From Desulfurococcaceae archaeon (lineage in GTDB: Archaea > Thermoproteota > Thermoprotei_A > Sulfolobales > Desulfurococcaceae): a stretch of 64,000 bases of DNA. Both the position numbers and the translations under genes were made by a program. The notes beneath the pieces are model-generated. The model made no database searches. It saw only the letters and a list, made by a program, of their open reading frames with translations, and was not told the DNA's origin. The stretch spans positions 62,001 to 126,000 of the forward strand of contig JAGDWI010000002.1 of assembly GCA_023269825.1 (NCBI GenBank), written 5' to 3'. Shown here in pieces: positions 39,490 through 47,803 of this stretch; position 1 is the stretch's first letter, and every line of letters begins with the position of its first letter.

Positions 39490-41160
39490 TTAGTGCATAC
39501 AAAGACTTATAATTTTGTTTAGGTAGAGCTCAGCTACCACTACGGGATCTTTAATTTCAAGTTTATAGAGAATTCTAGGATCTATTTCTCCAACGAAACC
39601 TAATTCGTCATTGCATCCTTTAATTACAGCTGTTCTTTCTGGCAGAAACCCTGGAATCGTTGTTCTCTCAAATGAGGGATCAACGTTGAATTCGCGTAGT
39701 AGTGTCTTAACATACGCTAATCCATCTGTTATTGTTGCTTTTTCATGTGATATAGCGATCCCAAGTCTTCTCTCAATACGGGCTTTAGTTTCTTCTTTGG
39801 GATCAGGTAAAACTACGTCTCCTATTTCAAACACCATTATCTTAGCGTGTTTACCCGTGTTCTCCTTAACGACTTCAATCAATTGTGGTGTAAGCCATAT
39901 TCTTAACCCCTCGAATCTCTCGGATCTAGGGTTCTCAACTAAGAACATTTCTTGTCGAGTTCCAAGTAGCTCTTGTTGAGTACTTCTACTACTCATCATG
40001 TAGTTAGCTACTTCCTGGAAACCCAATCCCACCAATAGGTCTCTTAATTTACGCGAGAAGTATTCTATTGGATGCATTTTTCCAGGAGTATTTGTTGGTG
40101 GAAGGGAGAGAGCCTCCGAGCCGAGGACATCATACCCGTAAGCTATCGCAACGTCTTCAACTACATCAACCCATGTTCTTACATCTATTCTATAGATGGG
40201 TGGTTTAACGATCAACATGTCATCGCTTGCTTTAACAACTTCATAGTAAAAGTAGTTTAAGAACTCGATGAGGTGTTTCAACTCTAGGTTAGTGCCCAGT
40301 AGATTATTTACATTCCTTAAAGTCACCGTTATCTCGGGGGAATCTATGCGTGGAGCTTCCGCGATTGATCCATCCTCGTAGTATACTTTAATTTTCTCGA
40401 TTAATCCTGACGAGGATCGCTCAACAATACTTGTAGCCATAATGGTTACAGCGTTAATTACATCATCGAGGCTTGTCCCCGTTGCGTCTATTAGAGCGTT
40501 TCTCGTGAAAGGTGTTACTTTAAAGTCATCACTATTAATTATCGGCACTAAACTCAGTATTTTTCCACTAGAATCCCGTAGAACCGGGTATTTAGGCATT
40601 TCCTTAATTATGTACCCATACATTAAACCCTTCTCCGTTTTCTCGAGGATTTCTCTTAGATTCATTTGCTTGCTCTCATTCAGTGGATGCATTAAAGTAG
40701 TATCGGGGTCAGCTAAATCATAAAATATTGGTGGTTTAATGTAGTCGAGATCATATACTCCAATGCTTATTTTTCTTCGTCCACGCCCATATGTTTGAGT
40801 GATTTTTTCCTGTAGCTGCATGATCTGAGATACTGCTTCATCTGTCAATACAAGATCCCTTACAACGGCGAGAGCAACGTAAGGTCTATCAGGAATGTTT
40901 CGTGCATATCCCTTGATCTCGGAGTCTTCAACTCTGTATCCTCTCCAGCTAAGTCTAAGCCAGGGTTTCAAAGCACGTGAAACTCCTTCAGCGCTAAAAA
41001 GATCTGGCCTATCGCTGTTAGCTTCATATATAATGGAGTCTTCCTCGATTGCTTCTATTTCGCACTTCAGCCTCGTGAACAACTCGTAGATATCATTTAC
41101 CGTGATTTCTCTTCCAAGTAGTGAATAAAGATCGCTTTTACTTATCTTAACTACCGGCGT
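39490..41160 (-). CDS. pheT: Phenylalanyl-tRNA synthetase beta subunit
   Basis: Archaeal-type beta subunit, about 556 residues. B3/B4 editing-domain sequence (EANSDRPDLFSAEGVSRALK), B5 domain (SPEITVTLRNVNNLLG) and the catalytic-like core (FQEVANYMMSSRS, VENPRSERFEGLRIWLTPQL) are recognisable. The first ATG in frame is 41082, but the frame continues upstream with PVVKISKSDLYSLLGREITV, the usual archaeal PheT N-terminus. The codon before it is ACG at 41158-41160, placed 6 nt after GGGGTGA (41167-41173). No ATG, GTG or TTG lies in frame between this point and the upstream stop, so a non-AUG start at ACG is the best reading. Confidence 0.93.
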   Translation of the reverse strand, partial: TPVVKISKSDLYSLLGREITVNDIYELFTRLKCEIEAIEEDSIIYEANSDRPDLFSAEGVSRALKPWLRLSWRGYRVEDSEIKGYARNIPDRPYVALAVVRDLVLTDEAVSQIMQLQEKITQTYGRGRRKISIGVYDLDYIKPPIFYDLADPDTTLMHPLNESKQMNLREILEKTEKGLMYGYIIKEMPKYPVLRDSSGKILSLVPIINSDDFKVTPFTRNALIDATGTSLDDVINAVTIMATSIVERSSSGLIEKIKVYYEDGSIAEAPRIDSPEITVTLRNVNNLLGTNLELKHLIEFLNYFYYEVVKASDDMLIVKPPIYRIDVRTWVDVVEDVAIAYGYDVLGSEALSLPPTNTPGKMHPIEYFSRKLRDLLVGLGFQEVANYMMSSRSTQQELLGTRQEMFLVENPRSERFEGLRIWLTPQLIEVVKENTGKHAKIMVFEIGDVVLPDPKEETKARIERRLGIAISHEKATITDGLAYVKTLLREFNVDPSFERTTIPGFLPERTAVIKGCNDELGFVGEIDPRILYKLEIKDPVVVAELYLNKIISLCMH

Positions 41161-41166
41161 TTTATT

Positions 41167-42786
41167 TCACCCCAGTTTCTCGCTAATAGTACTCCAAGCT
41201 TCCGATATCACTTGTTTTTCCTCATTCGTCCAGTGTAATAGATTTTCTAGTTGAAACATTTCAAAGTAGTCTTTCACACCATATATGTGAGCGAGAGGTG
41301 CATATACAGTGATGAATGTATGAGCACCTTTTATATTTCTGAGTTTATTGTATTTTTCTAGTCCAAGTATACTATATAAGTATCGTGATGAAACAGGCGT
41401 TAAACGCGGATCATACTCTATCTTTACCTGTGATTCAAGCAACTTACTTAGTCCAGATGCATCAATACCTGTTTTAATTGACTCCATGTGGTACCATGCT
41501 TTAACGTAGTCTAAGAATAGTTTCTCCAATTCATCTCTCCTATAATCTATTGATACTAAATACCCTGCTAGTGATGCAGCGATCGACGTGCTTATGATCT
41601 GTGTTTGAGAAATAGTATCAACATCATCCATATCGGTATGATAGTACTTACTTGGCCACTCATTAAGCATGGCGCTGTCAAGCCCCCATAAGATAGTTAC
41701 GTCGTGATCGCTTCCCGCGGTATACGGCGACAGCGAGTACCTCGAAGCAGGCAACTTAAATCCGCCGAATGAACTCGCTTCATCAAATACGAGTTTTACT
41801 CCTAGGTATACGTATGATGATACCATGGATTTCATGAATAATGGTGAATTAACTATGTTCAATGTAGAATTAGTGATCCACTGTTTAGAGCCAACCATGT
41901 CTAGATTTATTACTGCTTTAGGAACCCATGGTAAAACCTTATCCGCGAATATTGTACCAGAGTACTCTGGTACAAAGAGATGAGCATGGGGGATTTTTTT
42001 AGGGGAGTTATCAACTAACTCGGATACAACAATATTGGATATAACGCCACTAGCATTATCATGTGCACCCGGCTTAGGGTGACATATATGACTAACGTAG
42101 AGTACTCCGGGATCATCGCCTTTGTACGCTAATAACCCATACATTGGCTTAGTAGAAAAACTCGATTCTACTTTCCAGCAGACTTCAACTCTTTGGCCTC
42201 TCGAAATCCTTGATAATAGCTTTAAAGCGGTATTGTATGGTATATTTACAACACTCGTGTTCTTAACGTCGTTTACTCCTATGAATAAACCAGTATAAGG
42301 TACTGCTTCGGGGTAACGTTTACTATCATATAGAATAATTAATCGAGCCTGGATTTCCCGGTAAGCAACAAATGCGGGGGCCTCCACTATTACTGCTTCG
42401 CCTGCACAGTTAGATAAGTCCTTGCATACTTTTACCTCACTGCATCCCTCACCAGGTGGGGAGTGAGCGGCGATTAATGTCGGATGATCTAAGTAGTTGA
42501 ATCTCAACTTGGATTCATTACCTATACTGAATTCAACGTACCCGTTTACAGCGTTCCACGAGGCAGGGGTTTCCATGAATCCTTTCACACTACTACTGGG
42601 TACTTCAAATATTCTTGTTTCGAAGCCGTTTTCTCTAAGAATATCTGCGACTTCGTACACGGCTTTCTCGAGCCCGATGGAGCCCTGGATCCTATTATAT
42701 AGAGTTATCTTCCTCAGTAGATCTCTAACTTTACCTTGTAATGGAACACTCTTATAAACATCGATTAGTTGATGTAGCTCAGCCAA
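41167..42786 (-). CDS. DUF4910 aminopeptidase-like protein (M28-type metallopeptidase fold)
   Basis: A 539-residue soluble protein with a DUF4910/M28-like zinc peptidase core: VSHICHPKPGAHDNASGVIS holds metal-binding His and Asp, VPEYSGTIF the Glu, LDMVG the next Asp, and YHTDMDDVD the final His, in the order expected of M28/clan MH aminopeptidases. The C-terminal ~120 residues form an extra helical domain. TTG 42786 follows AAGGGTGTTG; GTG 42795 is the frame limit. It is directly upstream of pheT and shares a divergent promoter region, with an operator-like palindrome, with the glucan phosphorylase gene. Likely degrades peptides in the cytoplasm. Confidence 0.82.
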   Translation of the reverse strand: MAELHQLIDVYKSVPLQGKVRDLLRKITLYNRIQGSIGLEKAVYEVADILRENGFETRIFEVPSSSVKGFMETPASWNAVNGYVEFSIGNESKLRFNYLDHPTLIAAHSPPGEGCSEVKVCKDLSNCAGEAVIVEAPAFVAYREIQARLIILYDSKRYPEAVPYTGLFIGVNDVKNTSVVNIPYNTALKLLSRISRGQRVEVCWKVESSFSTKPMYGLLAYKGDDPGVLYVSHICHPKPGAHDNASGVISNIVVSELVDNSPKKIPHAHLFVPEYSGTIFADKVLPWVPKAVINLDMVGSKQWITNSTLNIVNSPLFMKSMVSSYVYLGVKLVFDEASSFGGFKLPASRYSLSPYTAGSDHDVTILWGLDSAMLNEWPSKYYHTDMDDVDTISQTQIISTSIAASLAGYLVSIDYRRDELEKLFLDYVKAWYHMESIKTGIDASGLSKLLESQVKIEYDPRLTPVSSRYLYSILGLEKYNKLRNIKGAHTFITVYAPLAHIYGVKDYFEMFQLENLLHWTNEEKQVISEAWSTISEKLG

Positions 42787-42866
42787 AAACAACACCCTTT
42801 AACTATTAATCAAGTTAATTTTTATAGTTATATACGCGTGTAACTTAAGACACAAGTAGGTTTCAT

Positions 42867-42880
42867 TAAAACACGTTTTA
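42867..42880. promoter_or_regulatory. Third TAAAACNNGTTTTA palindrome
   Basis: TAAAACACGTTTTA in the divergent gap between the DUF4910 and phosphorylase genes; the outer bases extend it to TTAAAAC..GTTTTAA. It matches the sites at 3744 and 4718 except for the 2-nt centre. Confidence 0.5.
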
Positions 42881-42889
42881 AGGTTCCCT

Positions 42890-42910
42890 TGATGCAATTT
42901 ACCTGCATCA
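42890..42910. repeat. Hairpin upstream of the phosphorylase gene
   Basis: TGATGC (42890-42895) and GCATCA (42905-42910), a perfect 6-bp stem with a 9-nt loop, 76 nt before the phosphorylase start. No T-run follows, so it is not a terminator; a regulatory or protein-binding role is possible. The rest of the 42787-42985 gap shows only AT-rich promoter-like DNA. Confidence 0.3.
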
Positions 42911-42985
42911 CTTGACATGAATGCATTAAATCATAGTATTTAATCTCTGTTTCAATCTAGATAGAACGCGGTTTTGGTGATTGCA

Positions 42986-44524
42986 TTGGTTATTGTAAGC
43001 ATTACACCGGAGATTGCGCTTGAAAAATCACGTACATATGCAGGAGGGTTGGGAGTCCTAGAAGGAGACAAGTTCTACGCGGCAGGCGATATGGGATTAG
43101 ACTACGTTGTTCTAAGTTTATTTTACACTCAGGGTTATGCTAGGGTTCGTGTAAAAGATGATCAAGTATCATTTGAAGCCGAAGAACACGCCTCAGAGTT
43201 CTATGATAACTTAAAACCAAGCCGGGAACTCATGGTTCAGTTGAAAAACTCAACTGTATACGTGAGACCATGGATATATTCTTATAAAACAGCTAAAGCA
43301 GTCTTATTTGAAGCTACATGTCCAGAGTGGGCTCGTAAATTAACGAGCAGAGTATATATCGAGGAAACAGATGAAGACAAGTACTTGAAATACATACTCC
43401 TAGCTAAAGCAAGCGCTGAGTATATAGCTAGAAACATTGGTTTAGAGAAAGTGTCAGTAATAGATTTAGAGGAATCTTACACTGCATTAATACTATATGT
43501 ACTCAACACAGCTGAAGCTAAGTCAAGGATAATCCTCCATACTCCTGGTCCCTGGGGGCACCCCGTTTACCCAAGTGACTTCATTGAGAGAGAACTAGGA
43601 GTCAGAGTCTCAAGCAGCGTTATAAACATCACGAGTGAAGCCGTTAAAAAACTCAAGGAAGTGATAGTTGTGTCACGTAAGCAGAGTGATATAATACCGA
43701 AGATTTTCCCCGAGGCTGTGGGTAAAGTAAAAGCAATAACTAATGGAATATACTTGGAGAGATGGATGGATCCATTATTGTTTACCATGTGGAAAAAAGG
43801 AGTGATGGATCTAGATACACTAAAAAATGTTAGACAAAAATCCAAGAAAGAGTTGGAAGCAGTACTTAGAAGCTATAAGGATGATATACGTATTGAAAAC
43901 AAAGCAGTGATTACATGGTCGAGAAGGCTATCCAGATATAAGAGACCATACTTTATAGCGAGATTTATTGAGGAAAACCCTGATTTAAACGTAGTATATA
44001 TATTGGCGGGTAAACCTCATCCAAGAGATCCCGATGGAGTTAACTACCTTAAGTGGTTTAGGGAATTGAGTCTCAAGGTAAAAAACGCCATATATATACC
44101 TGACTATGATCTAGATGTAGCTAAATTACTGGTTAAAAGTTCAGATCTATGGTTATTTACACCATTTAGTGGTTGGGAAGCCTGTGGAACAAGCTATATG
44201 AAGGCATTAGTTAACGGTGTACCTGTTCTATCGAGTCGTGATGGAGGAGTTTTAGAAATCATTGAAGAAGGAGTAAATGGCTGGTTGTTCGGTTCCGATA
44301 TCCGAGATTTTGTTGATATATACAAAGACGCTAGAGCAAGAGAGATAGATGAAAGAGAATACAGGGAATTCTCCGAAAAAATGAAGACAATAACCAACAT
44401 CTACTACAACGATGCAGAAAAATACTGGGAAACAGCTCTAAATGCGTGGAAATTGACGCCACAAAGAGTAGATATAAAGAATGTTCTAAAGGAATATTAC
44501 TTCCCTAAATCTACACTAAATTAA
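42986..44524 (+). CDS. Alpha-glucan phosphorylase (GT35 family)
   Basis: Phosphorolytic enzyme releasing glucose 1-phosphate from glycogen or maltodextrins, about 512 residues, the short archaeal form. Near the C-terminus, GWEACGTSYMKALVNGVPVLSSRDGG matches the phosphorylase EASGTSNMKF-NG---IGT-DG region, with the pyridoxal-phosphate lysine in the SYMK segment. VITWSRRLSRYKRP is the Arg/Lys phosphate-binding strand, and YAGGLGVLEGD the N-terminal signature. TTG 42986 follows GGTGAT; the frame opens at 42974. Divergent from the DUF4910 gene. Feeds glycolysis along with pgk, which is convergent downstream. Confidence 0.88.
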   Translation: MVIVSITPEIALEKSRTYAGGLGVLEGDKFYAAGDMGLDYVVLSLFYTQGYARVRVKDDQVSFEAEEHASEFYDNLKPSRELMVQLKNSTVYVRPWIYSYKTAKAVLFEATCPEWARKLTSRVYIEETDEDKYLKYILLAKASAEYIARNIGLEKVSVIDLEESYTALILYVLNTAEAKSRIILHTPGPWGHPVYPSDFIERELGVRVSSSVINITSEAVKKLKEVIVVSRKQSDIIPKIFPEAVGKVKAITNGIYLERWMDPLLFTMWKKGVMDLDTLKNVRQKSKKELEAVLRSYKDDIRIENKAVITWSRRLSRYKRPYFIARFIEENPDLNVVYILAGKPHPRDPDGVNYLKWFRELSLKVKNAIYIPDYDLDVAKLLVKSSDLWLFTPFSGWEACGTSYMKALVNGVPVLSSRDGGVLEIIEEGVNGWLFGSDIRDFVDIYKDARAREIDEREYREFSEKMKTITNIYYNDAEKYWETALNAWKLTPQRVDIKNVLKEYYFPKSTLN

Positions 44525-44607
44525 GTCTTCGCTTTTCACCAATGCTCACCACTGCATCATAGCGAAATAGGAATCGAAAAACTTGTTATTAACTATAATA
44601 TGTATTT

Positions 44608-45837
44608 CTACCATCCAAGAAACATCTTCGCGGATAACTCCAGTGCTCTAAACGCTGGGAGCTCTTCGCCGCTTAGGAACAATAGTACAGAGTTCCCGCC
44701 TGACGATACGTGTATTTTTCCATTGCCTTGGTTCTGTTTAAACATTTCTCCTAAATGTCCTCCTGCAACGAGAACGAACCCGCTGGATTTAATTGCTGCA
44801 TCCATTAGTTTCAAGGTTCCAGCCCTGAACTCCTCTAACTCGATTACTCCCGCAGGGCCTCTCATAACAACTGTTCTCGCATCTTTGATTAACTCGCTGT
44901 AAATCTCAGCTGTATGTTCTCCAATATCCATTGCAACACCTTTGATTTGCCCTATGTACTCGTTTTCGACTTTATCCCCGATCTTGGTTTTTAAGTCCAC
45001 GGGAGTCTCTATTGGTGCACCGCGTAGTAGCAAGCTTTTGGCTATCGTTATATACTGGGTTAAATTACTTTCTTCAAGTAAGTTGTAGTTTTCAAAACCT
45101 ATGTTCACTCCTTTTGCAGCTAAGAAGAATAAACCCAGTAATCCACACGTTAATATTCGATCTGCGAGTTTATTTTTAACGAGGTTATCTATAATTCTCA
45201 AGTGATCTACTACTTTTCTACCTCCAAGTACATATACTCTGGGTGGTTCTGGTTCAGATATAATTCTGCGCAACGCATTTACTTCTTTTTCAAACAACGG
45301 TCCAATGGCACTGGGAAGTAACAGCGGTAATCCAACTATGCTTGGATGACTTCTGTGAGCTGTAGCAAATGCGTCGTTAACATATACATCTACTACGGAA
45401 GCCAGTCTTTTCGCTAGAATGCTTGAGGACTGTTTCTCGGGCGGAGCCTCAATTATCTCTTCAGATATTAATCTTAAATTATCAAGTAAAAGCACTTCTC
45501 CCGGCTTAAGGTTCTTTATACTGTTTAATGCAACAGGACCCATAACATCGTTTACGAACTTAATATCAAGTCCTGTATATTTTTGGAGTAGTTCATGGTG
45601 TTTCTCCAACGTCACGAAATCCGGTGAGCCTGGTCTACTCTGGTGTGAACCCAGTATTAATGCAGGTGAGTATTCTTCCATTATTTTCTTTATGTAGTAC
45701 GAATGTATCTTGATTCTCCTATCCTCTAAAATTATGGATTTGTCTGGGTCTACTGGTACATTAATATCTATTCTCATGAAGACCTTTTTTCCACGAATAT
45801 CAAGGTCCTTCAATGTTGGGAATCTGGGTAGATACAT
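44608..45837 (-). CDS. pgk: Phosphoglycerate kinase
   Basis: Glycolytic/gluconeogenic enzyme of about 409 residues. KKVFMRIDINVPVDP is the substrate-binding N-terminus; LGSHQSRPGSP, NDAFATAHRSHPS (substrate Arg and His) and VLVAGGHLGEMF (nucleotide-binding, usual GGGD replaced by GGHL) are visible. The archaeal enzyme often varies at the last motif. ATG 45837 or 45846 could both start; the former is better spaced from GGGATGAG. Stands alone on the minus strand, convergent with the phosphorylase gene. Confidence 0.93.
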   Translation of the reverse strand: MYLPRFPTLKDLDIRGKKVFMRIDINVPVDPDKSIILEDRRIKIHSYYIKKIMEEYSPALILGSHQSRPGSPDFVTLEKHHELLQKYTGLDIKFVNDVMGPVALNSIKNLKPGEVLLLDNLRLISEEIIEAPPEKQSSSILAKRLASVVDVYVNDAFATAHRSHPSIVGLPLLLPSAIGPLFEKEVNALRRIISEPEPPRVYVLGGRKVVDHLRIIDNLVKNKLADRILTCGLLGLFFLAAKGVNIGFENYNLLEESNLTQYITIAKSLLLRGAPIETPVDLKTKIGDKVENEYIGQIKGVAMDIGEHTAEIYSELIKDARTVVMRGPAGVIELEEFRAGTLKLMDAAIKSSGFVLVAGGHLGEMFKQNQGNGKIHVSSGGNSVLLFLSGEELPAFRALELSAKMFLGW

Positions 45838-46097
45838 AGTGTTCATCTCATCCCTATTTGTGCTATTGGATTTCCATTTATAAGTCTTAATGGATTGGTT
45901 TATTTCATTATTTTAATAGACGTCAACATGTTGTCTATGCGTGTTTTTTATTTGATTAATGTAAAAATTAGCAATAAGGGTTATTTAAATAGTTAAATAA
46001 AAATTTAAATTAATACTAGTTGCCGAATATTAGTGTATGATACAAGTCGTTGATTATCCAACTCTGTTTCAATAGAAAAGATTAAAGTAAATGAATC

Positions 46098-46114
46098 AAA
46101 AACAAAATTGTTTT
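46098..46114 (-). terminator. Terminator-like hairpin after cren7
   Basis: On the minus strand AAAACAA-TT-TTGTTTT is followed by a T-run (TTTTT), about 15 nt after the cren7 stop. The remaining part of the gap 45847-46097 is very AT-rich with no recognisable gene. Confidence 0.4.
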
Positions 46115-46129
46115 ATGTAATTGAGTAAC

Positions 46130-46315
46130 TTATCCGCAAACAGGGTAGTCATCGGGTACTTTGACTCTGAAGTATCTACCTGTCTCCGGATCTTGGAATA
46201 AACCGATCTTAACGCCTTTTCTACCTGCTGGTGCTAATTGCCATACTTTAATGGGAACAAGCTCTAGATCTTTACCACTAGGTGTTTTTACTTTAACTTT
46301 CTGAGTACAAGGCAT
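46130..46315 (-). CDS. cren7: Chromatin protein Cren7
   Basis: Crenarchaeal DNA-bending chromatin protein, 61 residues, an SH3-like barrel binding the minor groove. The sequence [20 protein letters not shown] and [20 protein letters not shown] with [11 protein letters not shown] is a clear Cren7 with its basic and aromatic DNA-contact residues. ATG 46315 follows GGTGA; the frame extends to 46336. Odd point: a cysteine near each terminus (Cys3 and Cys60), which could form a disulfide clamp. Promoter TATA at 46351-46360. Confidence 0.95.
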   Translation of the reverse strand: MPCTQKVKVKTPSGKDLELVPIKVWQLAPAGRKGVKIGLFQDPETGRYFRVKVPDDYPVCG

Positions 46316-46350
46316 TGTTAATTCACCATTTAACATATAATGCTGTTATG

Positions 46351-46360
46351 GTTTTAAATA
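46351..46360 (-). promoter_or_regulatory. TATA box of cren7
   Basis: TATTTAAAAC on the minus strand, 36-45 nt upstream of the cren7 ATG, which would place the start of transcription about 10 nt before the ATG, just long enough for the GGTGA SD. Confidence 0.5.
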
Positions 46361-46379
46361 CTTTATGTATGACGCTATT

Positions 46380-46519
46380 TTAGATTCACTAATAATTTTT
46401 CAAAATGTATTTAGTAATTGGAAAGTTTTATGTTCCTTATCAGCTACCCCAGGGTTGACTTCACCTATCGAGAGGCATGACTCTCATCATCTATATAGGA
46501 TTTTTGTTAGTGAATCTAA
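46380..46519. repeat. 13-bp perfect inverted repeat around the sRNA candidate
   Basis: TTAGATTCACTAA at 46380-46392 and its exact complement TTAGTGAATCTAA at 46507-46519, 114 nt apart, bracket the C/D-box candidate at 46440-46490. The arms could pair in a transcript or be the ends of a small inserted element. Confidence 0.75.
46440..46490 (-). ncRNA. Probable C/D-box small RNA (2'-O-methylation guide)
   Basis: On the minus strand: perfect C box ATGATGA (46490-46484), 12-nt spacer ending at a D'-like CTCGA, short linker, C'-like GTGAAGT, a 14-nt spacer, and perfect D box CTGA (46443-46440). Total length 51 nt, exactly the archaeal size, with the usual 12-nt first guide. The second guide (CCCTGGGGTAG) can pair, with one G-U, with the conserved CTACCCCGGGG stretch of 23S rRNA near the peptidyl transferase centre, recalled from general knowledge. 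Lies between cdvC and cren7 with no credible protein gene. Confidence 0.6.
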
Positions 46520-46598
46520 TAAGCTAGAGAAAGATTGTTTAAGCCTTGTTAAAAACTAGGAATAAAATAAACTATGTGGAGGTAACCTCGGAGTAGTT

Positions 46599-47765
46599 TT
46601 ACTCTTCTTCACTGTTAGTTCCATACTGCTTATTCCACTCTTTATACACATCCAGAAGCCTCTGATCAATACTTGGTTTATGTTTCTTTATTACTTCAAC
46701 GAAATCCTCTGTCCTTATTTTTCTATCTACTGGTTTGAGATTTCTTTCATTAATTTCTTCAACTATATTATTCTGTACTTCTTTCACTATTGACACTATG
46801 TCGGATGAACTATAACCTTCCGTTAGATCCGCTAATTTATCGTAATCTAATTGTTCAAGCTGAAAAGTGTTCGCTAGTTTACTCGTATAGTGTATAAATA
46901 ATTGTTTACGTACTTCCTTTGTGGGTGATGGAACATATATTCTACGTTCGAATCTTCTTATGAACCCTATGTCTAGATTCCATGGTTTATTAGTTGCCCC
47001 AATCACGAATAAAGGTATCTTAGCGTGCTCTTTACTAGTTAATCCATCCATTTCTATTAGGAACTGGTTTCTAGCTCTTTTCTCTCCACCTATTTCAACA
47101 CTGTATTGTTGGAATAATGCATCTACTTCATCGATGAATATAATTGTTGGTTGCCCCTTCATAGCGTACTCTCTCGCGATATTGAATAAAGCTTTCACGT
47201 TTTTCTCGGTATCACCCAGCCATTTACTCATGATATTTGCGGGGCTAACATTTAGTAATATTGCCTCTATCTCATTCGCTAAAGCTAGTGTTATCTCTGT
47301 TTTACCGCAACCAGGTGGACCGAATAATAATATGCCTCTAGGCCAACCTAAGGGATAAAGTGTAGGGTCTTTTACTGGATATATTACAGATCGCTTCAGA
47401 GCCCTCTTAACACCCTCTAAGTCCACTAGGTCGTTAAAGGTCTTTTTATCTCTTTGATCGGGTTTCAATACCTCGAAAATAGATGCATCAATCTGATTAC
47501 TCGCTGAAGTACCTGATGAGAGATCTGAACGCGGTTTCTCTGTTAAGATTTTCTCTAAAGTTACTATTCTATTCCTATACTTAGCGATGAGTTCTTTATA
47601 AAAATCTGCTAGAGGAGTATCTGGGTATAAGACAAGGTATTTCGATAAGAAATCAACGGCGATCTTATAGTACTTTATAGCGTTTTCATAATCACCTGCT
47701 TTATCAGCTGCAATAGCTTTTTGAGCGTATTCAACGCCTTGGTCAGCTAAGTGATACATGCTCAC
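46599..47765 (-). CDS. cdvC: Cell division protein CdvC (Vps4-like AAA+ ATPase)
   Basis: ATPase that disassembles ESCRT-III polymers in archaeal cytokinesis, 388 residues. N-terminal MIT domain (residues ~1-75: ADQGVEYAQKAIAADKAGDYENAIKYYKIAVDF pattern), linker, then the AAA+ module with GILLFGPPGCGKTEIT (Walker A), IIFIDEVDAL (Walker B), and GFIRRFERRIYVPSP (arginine finger). GTG 47765 follows GGGGGTG at 5 nt. Encoded just after cdvB. The acidic C-terminus and Vps4-type helix are typical. Confidence 0.95.
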   Translation of the reverse strand: MSMYHLADQGVEYAQKAIAADKAGDYENAIKYYKIAVDFLSKYLVLYPDTPLADFYKELIAKYRNRIVTLEKILTEKPRSDLSSGTSASNQIDASIFEVLKPDQRDKKTFNDLVDLEGVKRALKRSVIYPVKDPTLYPLGWPRGILLFGPPGCGKTEITLALANEIEAILLNVSPANIMSKWLGDTEKNVKALFNIAREYAMKGQPTIIFIDEVDALFQQYSVEIGGEKRARNQFLIEMDGLTSKEHAKIPLFVIGATNKPWNLDIGFIRRFERRIYVPSPTKEVRKQLFIHYTSKLANTFQLEQLDYDKLADLTEGYSSSDIVSIVKEVQNNIVEEINERNLKPVDRKIRTEDFVEVIKKHKPSIDQRLLDVYKEWNKQYGTNSEEE

Positions 47766-47803
47766 TGAAACACCCCCTTTAATCCTATACATTATGGTTT
47801 ACT

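Noticed and set aside
46365-46559. A 64-codon forward open frame between cdvC and cren7
   Set aside because: No SD, no family resemblance, and it covers an inverted repeat and the C/D-box candidate on the other strand.
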